Source: Takakia lepidozioides
Lineage: Eukaryota > Streptophyta > Takakiopsida > Takakiales > Takakiaceae
Reading direction: 5' to 3'
Assembly (NCBI GenBank): GCA_030704615.1
Contig: CM060731.1
Span: 32,552,001 to 32,612,000 of the forward strand
Length of the DNA: 60,000 nucleotides
A program made the translations under genes and the position numbers. Shown one piece after another: positions 1 to 11,877 of the stretch; the first letter of the stretch is position 1, and every line of letters starts with the position of its first letter. Under the pieces are notes generated by a model. The model made no database searches. It was not told the origin of the DNA and was given only the letters and a program-made list of their open reading frames with translations.

Positions 1-1440
1 CACCTCTCTTTGGAACTCAAGAACAAGTTTTTTACCTCCTTTAGCAAGCCACCAAACCTTGTCTCCTCTCAAGCCTTGGTGATTCAAGCTCCCTTCACTT
101 GCTAGCTCAGAGCCACTTCTCTCAAGATTGAAAGGGCAAAGTTTAAGCCAAAAACATGTTCCACACATCCACCATCTCATACACAAAAGAATGAACTTGC
201 TCACTTCACCTTCTAGCTCTCCTCAAGCTTGAAGTTGGAAGCCACACTTGGAAAGCATGTTCTACAGATGCCCTACTTGCTTGGTCAACCACTTGCTTCA
301 TCAAGAGCAATCCAAGAACTCATAGAACTAGCAAAAGCACTTCCTTCTAGCGCCTTAGCTTCCTTCTTGTCAACCAAATGAAACCTCACTTGGCTTCATT
401 TCACCATGGATAGAACAACCACTTCTTAGCTTCTCTTGAGCTACTCAATGCTCCTCAAGCTACCCTTGTTGTACTCCTTCTATGGTGTTACCAACCCAAG
501 CAGGTGCCGCTCTTTAGCTTCTCTTTCACACCATGAACAACTAGAGTTTGCTCTTGAAACCCTAGTGCCTATCTTCTTCATATATAAGATGCTTCTCTTG
601 TGATGCAAGAGCTTTTTTCCAAGCTCTCAAACCCTTAGTGCACATACAAGCCCTCTCATTTGCAAGACCATGCAAGCTTTGTGATGTAAGAGAGTTATCC
701 TTGAGTGCTCTACCTCTATAGAACAAAGTTATGCTTCTCAAACCCTAACATCCATGTTCTTCACGCCACAAGGATTTTCCTTTGCAACACCTTGCAACAC
801 AAGAGCTCTCTACCACGCTCTCTTCAACAAGCTCTCAAGCTCTTCAACACACAAGTGCTAAACTAACCCTTACACTCTGCACTCACAAGCATAATGAGAT
901 CTTCTTGTAGTGATAATGGAAGTGAACATAATGGAATCCCTCCACTCATGAATCCACTCAATCACATAAACTAAGTCAAGCCAAGGGCATCGTTGCTAAG
1001 GGAATCCACCCTACAAAGCACTCATCATACTCCCTCTCAATACCTAGAGCTATGGAGGTGAGAGAGGCTCATGGAGGCTCAACTACAAGAAGATGAGCCC
1101 TTCTCAACCCTTATAAGGGTTTCACCCATCCCCATGTCCCAAGTGAGGTTTGACACCTCACTTGGCATGTGAGACCAAATGAAGTCCCAACACGCAAAAT
1201 ATATATATAAATATCTAAAATGTCATAGTTAACTAGAAGTAGGTAATTCTAGTTAACCATAACTAAAACCATGACAAAGAAAAAAACAATATGTGAGAAT
1301 TGTTAATTAGGAGCGTAATTACAAAATATAAGCATTTATTGCGCGTGCGCTATAATCTGTAGGGTGGATACGCCCATTCATGTGGAGATAAACATTGTTG
1401 TCAAAAGACAAAGACTTTTCACATGCAGCACTAGAAGGAT
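1..1440. other. Non-coding, CT/CA-rich repetitive DNA
   Basis: No reading frame of useful length was found on either strand. Up to about position 1100 the plus strand is dominated by short recurring words such as CTCAAGC, CTCTTCAAC and CTTGC, which gives a pyrimidine- and CA-rich, stop-filled stretch. This looks like decayed repeat or LTR-like DNA, but no LTR end, primer-binding site or protein remnant could be identified. From 1200 onward it becomes AT-rich. Confidence 0.4.
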
Positions 1441-1448
1441 ATTCTCTT

Positions 1449-1500
1449 TTACGACTCTGTTTACGACTCATTTTGAGTCATAAACGACTCTCCGACTCTA
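1449..1500. repeat. Cluster of ACGACTC / GAGTCRT short repeats
   Basis: Within about 50 bp the word ACGACTC occurs three times on the plus strand, its complement GAGTC(A)T once, and a related CGACTC again. The arrangement of short direct and inverted copies resembles the subterminal repeats of the two TIR elements described at 22.0-23.6 and 46.5-47.6 kb, but no terminal inverted repeat or target duplication was found here. Confidence 0.35.
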
Positions 1501-3345
1501 ACTTAAAAGACTAGTTACTATAGACAACATAATATTTACTGGTTCTACATTATTGAAAGAGAACCACGTGTCGCTTTCTTACGGCCTGCGTGAGTCTTTG
1601 ATTTTGATTTTTGGAGCATTTAATTATATGATCGGAGGAGTTGTTTTCTCATGTAAGATTTAATACATGCAAGTTGGAAAATCAACTAGACTTTAACCTC
1701 TATATAACTTCTAATAGAAAAAAAATCAGTGGATTTTAGTGCTCATAAGGGGACATGTACTCATCAAGCGAACTTGTAAGTGGTTTCAGCTTCTTGTATT
1801 TTACTACGTGAATCACTCAAAGTGCTTACATTAACTTTAGGAACCGTGCTTAAACTTGTTGAAGTTCAAGTTGCTTATGCAACAGTTAGAAGTTTAAAGC
1901 ATTGATGCAATGCTCTAAAGAAAAGTGCTAGAAACTACAACTAACAAGCATTGAAATTAAATTATGCTAAACATACCAACTCATTCACAACACTCCATGT
2001 AAAATAATGTCAATTGGACTACAAGAGAACTGATAATGTCAGTGGAATTGAGAAAGCAATGAAGATGGAATACATCCCACCAACTCCATGCACATAAAAG
2101 AAACGATTCAGAAAATCCATCCGACCGTTTGAGCTTTTGCAAAATGTCACAAAAAGGCTTTACATCATCCAATGCTCGGAATTCACCATGGAAAATGATA
2201 GCTCTGAAGTGACATGGCAAATAACACACGTGGTGGGTAGACACCTCATGAGCACTCTCAAAGCTTCAATACCATACGGGTACTATCCCATCCAAAGGTA
2301 CGATAGCCAGCATTTGATGGGAAGTGATGATTTTTTGCACGCTTCACCCTAAGATAAAAAATGTGTTATTAGCTTACTTAACAATGTTCACTAATGGCTT
2401 TTCTATCTGTAGTCACAGACATACATTAAAGAAACTTTATCCTTTATATGTAGTCATACAATCATTGACTCACTAGAAACTAACAAAACTTGAGCAAGGT
2501 GATCGGTGATGAATTTATTTTCTCATGTGTATCATCTCATACAAGAAAGCAGAGAAACATCCAAACAAGGTAGGAATTTAAGTTACTATATCAAATGTTT
2601 ATTGTTGTTGTTTAAATAAACCACCATATGTGCTAGTGGTGGTGGCATGTGCCTCAAGGAAACAATCAATAGTCTGATGTTGCATGGCAATGTTTCGTAG
2701 AAGATCGTCATTTTTGAACTTTGAAAACCAAATACATTGAGCGGCATTTTCCCTTTGCAATAAGTTCTTGACATCCTACACACCCAACTTTTATGTCAGC
2801 TTGGAGCTCTTGAAGAAAATTGTTGCTACTAAAAACAATCAGATAACTTTTTGAAGTAATAGGATAGAAAGCATACAGATCAGAAGATCAGGGGATCGGA
2901 CCGATGGGGAGCTCCGCAACTTGCGGTCTCTGTGGCTTGGACTTAGCCATTTCAAGCTCTCCTCACAGCTCCCTTCTCTCGTTCTTCCTCCTCAGGCGTC
3001 CCCTCCTTCGTTCGTTCACAAGGAGATATCTCTTCTCTATGCTCGACGAATCTCTTTCCCTCCCTTTCTTACATCAACATGAATTCTGAACAGCCTTGGT
3101 CGGCTCTTTGGACTTGGTGTCTAGACAGCTCAGTGAGCGATGTTACTTCTCTGGGAACGCCCCACCATTTTCCCGACGCTCTTCATTCCCCACGCTCCGC
3201 CTTAATTCCAACAGTATCTCTACGTCGTTTGCTCTAGTCCCCTTCTCTTTGGTCTTCTTATTTTCAAAGTGCGACCCCCTAGTCGGTTCCTCAAGGTCTA
3301 ACGAGGCATCCCTTGTTAATCTCCCCAAGTTTCGCTCTCGTTGCC
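1501..3345. other. No gene recognised
   Basis: Several short open frames of 60-100 codons exist on both strands, including overlapping ones at 1981-2352, but none resembles a known protein and they overlap each other. From about 2900 the sequence becomes GC-richer and leads into the ORF1-like gene that starts at 3346, so this part may be the 5' untranslated region of that element. Confidence 0.35.
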
Positions 3346-5217
3346 ATGGCGTACGTCCCTGCTGCATTCGGTGCCAACAATCATAGGGGGGAAGCTCACC
3401 GACACTCTAGAGCTAGAAAAAACGCTAATGGCAGAAGGCCCTCTTCCACTGGTCCTGGAGTGCTGGGAGCTGGCCCCAGGCGACCAGCCTCCCCGATCAG
3501 TTCTTCCTATTGTTGGAGCAAAGAAGTGGCCCCAGTGGAAGAGGCTCAACCCATTCTCCAACTCAACATGGAGATTATCATGGAACATTCCCAGCTGCTT
3601 GCTGAGCAAGGTGTTCTCTTATACTTCCCCGACAGGGTCCGCAACAGATTGTTCGCCAGGAACTGGGCCACGGAACATTTTGGCCTTGAAGCGGGTCTAA
3701 CTAATCATTTCTGTATGGCGTTGGGGAGAAACTTCTACTTGCTCATGTTCAGCTCTCCCGAGTTTGTTGTCAGGGCTCTAGCCTTCAACATTAGCCTCTC
3801 CAAGTGTCGTGTGCACATCTTCCCATGGTCAGCCGACTGGGGACATAGAGGTGGTATCACATGCAAACCTAGAGTCTTGGCTCTCCCTTACCTCCCTGGA
3901 AACTACCTCAGATCTCTGCCTGAGATAGATGCTCATTTTGGGGTGTATATTGGCTCAATGAATGTTATTGATCAGATTCATCTTGACGCTCAAAGTATTG
4001 ACAATGAAGTGTTATCCTTTGATGCCCAAAGAGACGGAGGAGCTCCCCAAATTGTGGTCATGATGCCAGTGGAGGCCTCCATCATCCCCACACTCAAATT
4101 ATCGACTTTGGACAACTCCTTTGTCACAGTGGTAGTCAAAGAGGTCTATATTCCGGTGATTTGCTTTCATTGCAATGTAGAGGGGCACATTAAGGCGGAT
4201 TGCCCCAAGCTTCTAGGCAGACCGATGGCTCCCAAGCCTTCAGACGATGCACAGTTGGCTTCCCAAGATGCTATGACAGGGCCTTCTAGGAAAAGATTTG
4301 ATGTCACGCCACCTCTGCCTCCTCCGTCCAAAAGATCGCGGCCTGATATCGTGGCTTCTCCGGCTGCAATCAGCCCTCGAGTTTACCTGCTCTCTTCACC
4401 GTCCCAGGGAACTCCTTATATAGCTGAAGAAATACTGGTTGTCTTTCCGCTCAACCCCAAGGACGGGACTCAAAGCTTGGCAACGTACTGCCTTCATTTG
4501 AAGTCATTTGCAGATGTGCATCTGCCTGATGCTTCTCAGCTGGCAAGGGCTCATTCGGTGGCAATCACTATAGCCCCCATTATCTACGGCTTCCCGGACG
4601 GGATCCCCTCGATGCTCTTCTCGGGAGGCAACAAGTTCGCCTCTGCCTGGATCACCAAGAAGGACGTTTTCACCCTTTCTCAAGGAAAAGAGCTGGAGCT
4701 CATTCTTGCCAAAATAAGGGAGATTTTCTCGTCTTCTCTTCCCACTTTTCAGTTGTCTTCGGAAACTGTTGTGTTTTTTGGCTCCAGAGTGCATCAATCT
4801 GCCTCTAACAGCAATCTATTCTTCGTTCAAGTTTTGCCAGTCATCAAGCTATCTGACGTTTCTTCCCTACAGGCTGCCGACTCAACGCTAAGGTGGAATT
4901 CTGGTAGTTCGGTCCCAGTCGAATTGGGAAGCGCGGCCAGCCGCCCCTACTTATCTGCAACTTACGAAGCTAGAAAGCTCTTGGTAGAGGGCTTGTGCTC
5001 CTCACAGAAATATTCGCGCAACTTGGATAACAATGCTGGCTCCAACGATTTGGCCATAGTCCCAGTCCTCGATTCGGACAATTCTTCATTCTGTTTGGCG
5101 CCCCTGGATCTGGCCATGCCCTATCAAATCCTCCCCACCCCCTCTTACCTCGGTTTCACTATTAAATACTTAAGAATCCAAGAGGGTTTCATGTTGTGGT
5201 GGGTAGTGCAATGGTAA
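3346..5217 (+). CDS. LINE ORF1-like / gag-like CCHC zinc-knuckle protein
   Basis: Open frame of about 620 codons. The ATG at 3346 (MAYVPAAF) is the first methionine of the frame. Residues of roughly 75-260 follow the pattern of the DUF4283-type RNA-binding domain of plant L1-class LINE ORF1 proteins: LGRNFYLLMFSS, then a W-containing stretch, then LPYLPGNYL and IGSMNVIDQ. Immediately after it comes one zinc knuckle, CFHCNVEGHIKADC (C-x2-C-x4-H-x4-C). The second half is proline- and serine-rich with a basic KRSRP patch and has no recognised domain. No reverse transcriptase follows downstream, so the element is incomplete. The last few codons and the stop lie in a SINE-like sequence, suggesting the ORF was truncated by that insertion. 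A co-opted cellular gene is possible but less likely. Confidence 0.6.
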   Translation: MAYVPAAFGANNHRGEAHRHSRARKNANGRRPSSTGPGVLGAGPRRPASPISSSYCWSKEVAPVEEAQPILQLNMEIIMEHSQLLAEQGVLLYFPDRVRNRLFARNWATEHFGLEAGLTNHFCMALGRNFYLLMFSSPEFVVRALAFNISLSKCRVHIFPWSADWGHRGGITCKPRVLALPYLPGNYLRSLPEIDAHFGVYIGSMNVIDQIHLDAQSIDNEVLSFDAQRDGGAPQIVVMMPVEASIIPTLKLSTLDNSFVTVVVKEVYIPVICFHCNVEGHIKADCPKLLGRPMAPKPSDDAQLASQDAMTGPSRKRFDVTPPLPPPSKRSRPDIVASPAAISPRVYLLSSPSQGTPYIAEEILVVFPLNPKDGTQSLATYCLHLKSFADVHLPDASQLARAHSVAITIAPIIYGFPDGIPSMLFSGGNKFASAWITKKDVFTLSQGKELELILAKIREIFSSSLPTFQLSSETVVFFGSRVHQSASNSNLFFVQVLPVIKLSDVSSLQAADSTLRWNSGSSVPVELGSAASRPYLSATYEARKLLVEGLCSSQKYSRNLDNNAGSNDLAIVPVLDSDNSSFCLAPLDLAMPYQILPTPSYLGFTIKYLRIQEGFMLWWVVQW

Positions 5218-5275
5218 GGAGGTAGCATTGCAGATGGTGAGGTTTTGGGTTTGACTCTTGATGGGAGGCTCTTGT
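5195..5275 (+). mobile_element. Putative tRNA-derived SINE head
   Basis: An A-box-like sequence TAGTGCAATGG lies at 5204-5214 and a B-box-like GGTTTGACTC at 5248-5257 (one change from the GGTTCRANNC consensus). The spacing of roughly 35 bp between them fits an internal RNA polymerase III promoter. The sequence abuts and ends the ORF1-like gene. No poly-A tail or target duplication was located, so the call rests on the two boxes alone. Confidence 0.4.
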
Positions 5276-5279
5276 AGTA

Positions 5280-5465
5280 TAACCCGGGTATTAGTGTAAC
5301 CCTCTGTAACCCTCTGTAACCCTCATGTAACTATGGTTAATTCATTTATACTTAGCCAAAACTCGAGACCAAGTGTGAGTTACACGGAATTCCATCCAGT
5401 GTAACCCTGAGTGGAGTTACACACCTCGTCGTGTAACCCAATGTAACCCCAAGTGAAGTGGAGTT
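5280..5465. repeat. Cluster of GTAACCC / GAGTTACAC repeats
   Basis: The words TGTAACCC and GTAACCCTC recur many times on the plus strand (three in tandem at about 5295-5325, more at about 5400-5450) and the complementary form GAGTTACAC occurs at about 5377 and 5413. No gene is present. The mix of direct and inverted copies is like the subterminal repeats of DNA transposons, but matching ends were not found. Confidence 0.5.
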
Positions 5466-5903
5466 TATACTCCTTCAGTACCATGTCACTCTCAAGAGAG
5501 GGTAGGGAAGATTTGACATGCCGGAAACCGGCGTACCATCCTGTCAGAGGTTGCATGTGTGTATTAAGTTCTTACATTATTCCTGTTATCTTCCAATTTC
5601 AAGATACAAAAGAAATTTTCTAAAAATTGTTTAAAAAAGCCCTTCGTAGTGGCTCGGTTTTTCAAGCCTTCACCACTCAGGCGGTACAAACTTCTTAGAT
5701 GTAAAGTGTGGAGTGGTGTGGGAACCCCCACAGACATGGGCTCAATTCTAGTGGGCCGAAAGAGACTCCAACGCAAATGATACATTTTTCTTGTGTGGGT
5801 TTGGGCAGGTAACGTTGCCGAACGTGTGGAGGGCAAGCAGCTCAGACACGGCGGGGTTCGAAGCTCCCATACCAGATCAACCACACTCCTCCACACACCA
5901 GCC

Positions 5904-7196
5904 ATGGCCATGGTGACGGCAACAGCGATGCTGCAGCCTTGCACGCTGTCGCGACCCGTTGCTGCATTCAGGTCATCCTTCAAGGGTATTGCTCTGCACA
6001 ACGCCAGCCTTGCTTTTTCGCGCTTGTCTCTCAAGTCACAGCCTGTGCTGCAGGCCCCTGCTAAGCTTCCTGTGCAGCCCGTGGCTCATACGGGGTACAA
6101 GTTGAAGTCTCATAAGGTGCGTGTAAGAGTACCTCCCGTCGCTACCTGTTCATTCGCTCCATTTTCTCATTTTCTCAACTGAAGTAATGTCTTCCCTCTT
6201 CCTCACACGCAATTCCTCCATCGAGGTTTTCTGATATGGAGTTCAGGGAAAGGCTATGAGTGGCTTTCTTCTCTTGGATGTTACGCAGCTAAGTTGCGAA
6301 CCCCTCGGTTCCAATGTCAGATGGGGCTTTGTCATGGGCGTACGACTTTGTATTGTATTGTCTTGTTGTTTATTGCGAGCTATGATGCGCATTTTGTTGT
6401 CAACATGCTTGCCTGTTCTGCATTGATACCCTTATCACATTTGGGTGGTCTTTTGCCTTCCACTTCCGTGTTATTCTAGTGAGGTAGCGCTTCGGGATTG
6501 CCTCACAACTCCCTTTTCAGATAAGGTTACATTTTAAAAGAAGCAAAAGTCATTGAAGCAGGAGTCCATCTACGGAACCCAGTGCCCATGAAGTCAAGGT
6601 GGCCGCCATTATTTGAGTGTGACCTCACTTGGAAATTTGATCAATGGCTGGGGTGGCTACGAATTCGATTCGGTTGTTAGTAAGATTTACTCGGGGGGAG
6701 ACTACTTGGCAGAGGTGCTGACAGATTATATGGCTGCAAACAAGTTGCACTAAAGAGAGAGGGATATGGGGCTGCAGGCATCAGCAAAGCGATTTTCTGT
6801 CACAGGTAGTGGTCGGATTATGCGCAGACAGGCATACAAGCAACATCTACTACGAAAGAAGAACACCAAACGGAGGAATCGTCTTACGGGCAAGGTATAT
6901 TTCCCTTAGCTTGCCTCTCTTTTCTTCTGTCTCCAAAAAGGAACTATTGCATTCTATCAAATCTTTGTATTAGTGTGATGAAAGTAATTCACAGGGTGGT
7001 TGGGCTTCTCCCTCTCTGCTTGCTACTGCCTGTGTTTACTAGATGTCAGGTAGCTGCTGCAATTCTGACCATAGCATGCGACACACTAGATTCTATGATT
7101 TTATGAACAAGTGGGCTGGCTTTGCAGGTAGGGGTAGACCTATGTGACTATGCCAATGTGATAGGAGCTCTGCCCTACTTGAAGGTGTCGCGCTAG
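5904..7196 (+). CDS. RPL35: Plastid 50S ribosomal protein bL35, nuclear gene, 3 exons
   Basis: Exons 5904-6116, 6778-6894 and 7128-7196 join in phase 0 to give 132 residues, the usual size for plant plastid L35. Introns are GT-AG. The start was chosen as the first ATG of the frame (MAMVTATAM), in a good context after GCC. About 60 residues rich in Ala, Ser, Leu and Arg, with few acidic residues, form a chloroplast transit peptide. The mature protein begins near GYKLKSHK and carries the L35 hallmarks ASAKRF, GRIMRR, KQHLL and KKNTKRRNRL, and ends with the conserved VIGALPYLKV. bL35 is a small basic protein of the large subunit that helps fold and stabilise 23S rRNA in the plastid ribosome. The gene looks intact and functional; the gene after it is 3 kb away and unrelated. 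Confidence 0.93.
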
Positions 7197-10169
7197 CGCT
7201 AAACCTCTACCCCAAGAGACCTTGGGGTTGCTTGATTGGTGGTGCTTGCTTCTAGAAGTACTGCAGGTTACCAGATTATCTTGGAAAGCAGTTTTGGTCA
7301 CATCCTACTCTGTTCCAGGTTTGTCCTTGCCTTGTCTTTGGAGCCTACCCACACAGTGTGTCCTACATTTCAAAGGAGATTTGTTTGAAAGTTGGAGTTG
7401 GCTGCCTTCAATGAAAGCCAGGTTTGGCTGGGGAAGGATGATGTTTGTTAGAGGGTAGACCTATAATTTACATTTTTCTGTTATTTTAAGTAGTATAGAG
7501 ACAAATTGTTGATTGTGTAGTTCTTATACCTTGGATGTCAGACTAGAAGTGCCAAATGTTCCAAGGGCCAATTTACCCCATGGCCCATGGTTGAGAATCC
7601 AGAAGAGGAATTTTTGTTTCTTTCTTGTTTTTCAATTTATTTCTGTCCAAAATCCTCGAAAACCCAATAGCGTTTGCTCTGTAAAATGCCCAGCGATCAA
7701 GTGGAAACCCAAGTTCTCTTAGTTTTGTATGTGAGTTGCCACTGTATCAGGCATCACCATGTTAGGCTGCTGCATGTAGCCATCTGCTGTCTCAGGGAAA
7801 ATTGGGAAACCAGTGCTATGGGACATCCTAGCTTTGTGCCCTCATTTTCCCCTGACTCGGCTGCCAGCAAGGCTTTGGTATTCTTTTCAGAGCCTTAATG
7901 TAAAGTCTCCAAGGTCATTTGTCAAACTGTGGCGAGTCACTTCATTGCCATTGCAGTCTGGGTTCCCAATTGGGCTGTAGCCTGAAGTGGCCTTGCCTCA
8001 TGAAGAATTGCGGCTTGTGGCACAAGCATTTGACACTGGACTGTATAGTGGGGCATCGTTTTGTTGACTGAAAGTACTGTTGCAACTAAAACCAGGTGAT
8101 CGAAGTAATGAGGGCTATAAATTAGATTGTTTTTGAACAATTTTTCAAACTTCAGGGAGTTCCAATCAGTTAGTGTTACTCTTGCATACAAGATGTTCAT
8201 GTGGTGAATGTGATTTCCATGAACTGACAGCTGTGGCACTCAAAAGAGAGGTGTGATTATGCAGCTTTAATGCCTTGAAAAATCATGAAGGACCAACAGA
8301 TAGTTGAGCATAATGTCAGTCTTCATATTTTCATAGTTTAACTTTGTGCCACCTGAAGGTGGTAAGAAATTGTGTTTCCAATTCGGTCAGTAATGTTCTG
8401 AGCGGTTTATTCACTGCTACATTACTTTCTTAAGCATGGCATTGTTCTTGAAGTTAGTTAGTTACAAACTAGGCAACCTCTCCAAGGTTGAAAAGGGTCG
8501 CCGAGCACCTCCTTCATTTGAGTAGGTTGGAAATCATTTGCTGATGAACGATGCAGTTCCTCATTTCGCTAAATGGATGTCCATGTCTTGAAGGGCTAAT
8601 GCTGCAATTGAAAGTTATAGTGCAGTAGAACCCGGCATTTAGTGTAAATCTGACCAAAAACCCTAAATCTGACTTGTATTGATGAAGTCCTTGCTCTCCT
8701 GATAAGCAACAATTGAAACCTTCAAGGTTGCATGCATTTGTAGAACAACTAGCAGCTCTTGAGAAGATACATGTCGCATCATTCACAAGGTTCCTGCTCC
8801 ATTCAAATGGTCATCAGGAATTCTGAGCCCCCACCTTCCTACACTAGGACTTTGCACATCATCGACTATATGAACCCTGTCTAGGTGAAGATCAGTGCTG
8901 CAGTTGTCGCACGGTGACGAGCTTTTACGCTGTGGGTGTCACAATCGGAGAATTTTCTATCCGGAGGAAGTCGACACATGCACAGAGAGAGTTAGGTTGT
9001 ACAGATGGAAGCTACGAGTACGTGCTTCCACCAAACCAAAAAAGTGGGGAGTGCAAAATGCATGCCTGAAATGGCAATTCGGATGCAAAGTATAGCGAGT
9101 TTTCGGATGATACGGAGAGCTGCGCGTGATCGTTGGCGTCCGGGACTAAGTAACTTAGTTCCTGAGAAAACTGAGAATGAAGGAGAGAAGGTGGTTTGGT
9201 GGAAGGATCAGAGATGATAGGAGCTGAATTGCGAGAAATTTCTCTCGCACCGATCCTGCATGCAACAGCCTGCGCGCCGTCAAGGGAGAGTCGGCGGCCG
9301 TCATACAGTTATGAGAGCCGGCATTGAATGTCCTGAACCTCCATGACCTGTGGCCACGGGAGGTTGTGTTGTGAGTGCGGCCGTCGGTCGGCTGTCACAG
9401 CATGGCCTGCGCCTTGCTGTGGGCATCCTAACGGGCGTACTTAGTGACTGCTGCAGAATTGGGTCCACCACATTTGCACTCGTCTAGTACCTATCCCCTG
9501 GGAATGTTTCCTTACTAGAAATACACCAGGAGGACCCACAATGCCTGACAGCAATCCCGCCTCCCTTTTCAATCTACATAACTGTCTCGACTCCACAAAG
9601 TCGAGCAATTGCTAGCTAGGCCTGCTGGGCTGTCATGGCATCAAGTGTGGGGAGACATTAAAGGCGTGGAGTAGGTAAATGTTTGCTGGAGCGCAGAGGC
9701 AGAGACATAAGGTGAGGAGAAACAAATGGGGTGGGGAGCTGATCACATGCAGTGGGTTCCTGTGAGACACGCATCCCAGCGTGTCGGTAAAAAAATTGCC
9801 ACTTGAGGCATTATAATCCCGCCATCCTCGTATTGTATTGATGGTAAATGAAAAAGTTATGATAGGCGGAAGAACGAAAAATGAGTAGCTAAAGACAGAG
9901 GAGTGAAATAATTAGGAATTGAAGGCAGCCCATGTCGGCGTTGTGGACAGCTTTGGAAGTTGGAAGTGTCTCTCTCCCCACACTTGAGGCCGATCTCAGC
10001 GTTGTGTCAGAAAATCCTGCAGCATCTATCATTTAATGAGGAGCAACCTCGCTAGCAAGCGGAAGGAATGGATGGAGGGACGCACCTGGAGTCATTTTGG
10101 TACGACCTGACAGAAGAGTAGAGTAGAAGGGGACAGTGTGAGCAGGCATTGGTGGGCAGTACAGGAATC
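7197..10169. other. Intergenic, no gene recognised
   Basis: The 3 kb between bL35 and the HLS1-like gene contain only short frames (at most about 100 codons) that overlap in different frames and resemble nothing recognised. The first few hundred bases presumably hold the bL35 3' untranslated region and the last part the promoter of the HLS1-like gene. No repeat structure was noticed. Confidence 0.4.
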
Positions 10170-11877
10170 ATGTCTAAAGAAGTAAGTGTTCGCAGTTTCA
10201 AGGCGGAGAGAGACTTGTTGCAAGTGGAAGCTCTGGAGCAGCGATGTGAAGCAGGGATAGCAGGATCTAGCTCCATCTCCCTCTTTGCAGACTTGTTGGG
10301 TGATCCACTCTGTCGAGTACGGCATCTTCCTGCCTTCTCCATGCTGGTATCGTCTCTCTCTCGCACAAACACACATTACTGTCGTCATGCAGCTCTTGTC
10401 ACGGCTGGAGCATTTGTTTGTCAGGAGTCTTGGAAGACTTGGCCCCATTCAACCAGTTCAAGTACAGCAGGATTTGTGAAGTCTCAACGTCTTCCAATGG
10501 ACTGTCGTTTTGCAGACTCTTTGTAGTCGCTGTCTCTTACTGCCCCATGAATGCATGGTATCAGTACTCATTTAGCTGGCAACTGAAGCTTATTGCCTGG
10601 GACTATGGATGAGCAGGTGGCCGAGGTGGAGGGTGAGATTGTTGGGGTGATCAGAGGAGGCGTCAAGGATGTAGTGTATAGACAAAGTTCCTCGGTGAAT
10701 GGGAAGAGCTCGAAACAGCTGCCTTCATACGCCCGTGTTGGCTACCTACTTGGCCTTCGAGTTTGTCCTTCACGCAGGTACCTTCATCCGACAGTGGCAA
10801 TGCATTATGTGAGGCCTAGCATTTCCCCTTGCACGATGTAAACTCACAGTTATAGCAGATGCGATTCTTCCTCTTTCTCCATTCTGGTAATGCTGGTGTG
10901 CAGAAAGAAGTCCAAGAGTGTGAACTCACGGTTTGTTGTCTCTTTATATACATTCCAGGAGGATGGGAGTCGGGTCGAGGTTGGTAGAACGAATGGAACA
11001 ATGGTGCAAAGACGAAAACGCCGAGTTTGTTTACATGGCCACAGAGGAGGACAACGTGGCATCTGTGAAGCTTTTCACTAAGCGCTTGAAGTACATGATA
11101 TTTCGAACGCCAGTCTTACTTGTGCACCCGGTTTTCATGCATTCACGGTCCATCCCTGCTGGAATTCAGCTTACCAAACTGAGTGTGGACCGGTCTATCT
11201 CGTTGTACCGAGCTACCATGGGTACGCGCGAATTCTTTCCAAAAGACATCGATTTGGTGCTGGGTAATAAGCTTTGTGCAGGCACCTGGGTGGCCACTTT
11301 TGGTGATGAACAATACAATGCACTGAGCAGTCTAGGTTCTGAGGAGCGCGGTAGTATGACAATGCAAGGTGGGTGGGCTCACGGAGCATCTTGGGCGATG
11401 CTGAGTGTGTGGAAAAGCAACGAGCTGTTCAAGCTTCAAGTGGCGGGAGTTTCACTAGCATGTCAGGCATGGGCAGCACTGTCTCGATGGGTGGATTGGG
11501 CACTTCCATGGTGCCGGGTGTCCTCCATTCCCAACATCTTCACCTCCTTTGGAATGCAGTTCATGTTTGGGTTACACTGTGAGGGTGAGAGGGGCCCTGA
11601 GCTGCTGACAGCCTTGTGCTGGCATGCTCACAACGTTGCCCGCAAGCATGGCTGTCAAGCAATTATGGCCGAGGTGTCACCTTCTGACCCTGCTCTTGCG
11701 TGCATTCCCCACTGGAAGAAGTTATCAGGCACCGGCGACCGATGGTGCATCAAATGCATTGCGACGAAGAACGCTGTATCACTCCCTTCACTTGACCTGC
11801 AGACGTCTCCGGAACCATTCGACTGGTGCAAGTCTCCTCAGACTGCACCTATATTTGTGGATCCCAGGGAGGTGTAG
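10170..11877 (+). CDS. HLS1-like: HOOKLESS1-like GNAT N-acetyltransferase, 3 exons
   Basis: Exons 10170-10346, 10617-10777 and 10959-11877 join cleanly (GT-AG introns, phases 0 and 2) to a 418-residue protein, close to the roughly 400 residues of Arabidopsis HLS1. The ATG at 10170 (MSKEVSVRSF) aligns with the family start. Family motifs in order: ALEQRCEAG and LFADLLGDPLCRVRH (about 20-50), VGVIRGGVK, GYLLGLRVCPSRRRMGVGSRL, which contains the R-x-x-G-x-G acetyl-CoA loop of GNAT enzymes (about 100-120), YMATEEDNVASVKLF, then EFFPKDIDLVLGNKL, and a C-terminal half specific to HLS1 proteins ending IFVDPREV. In Arabidopsis HLS1 controls apical hook formation and links ethylene to auxin signalling, probably through histone acetylation; in a seed-free plant the role is not known, and there is no apical hook to control. 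The gene looks intact. Confidence 0.9.
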
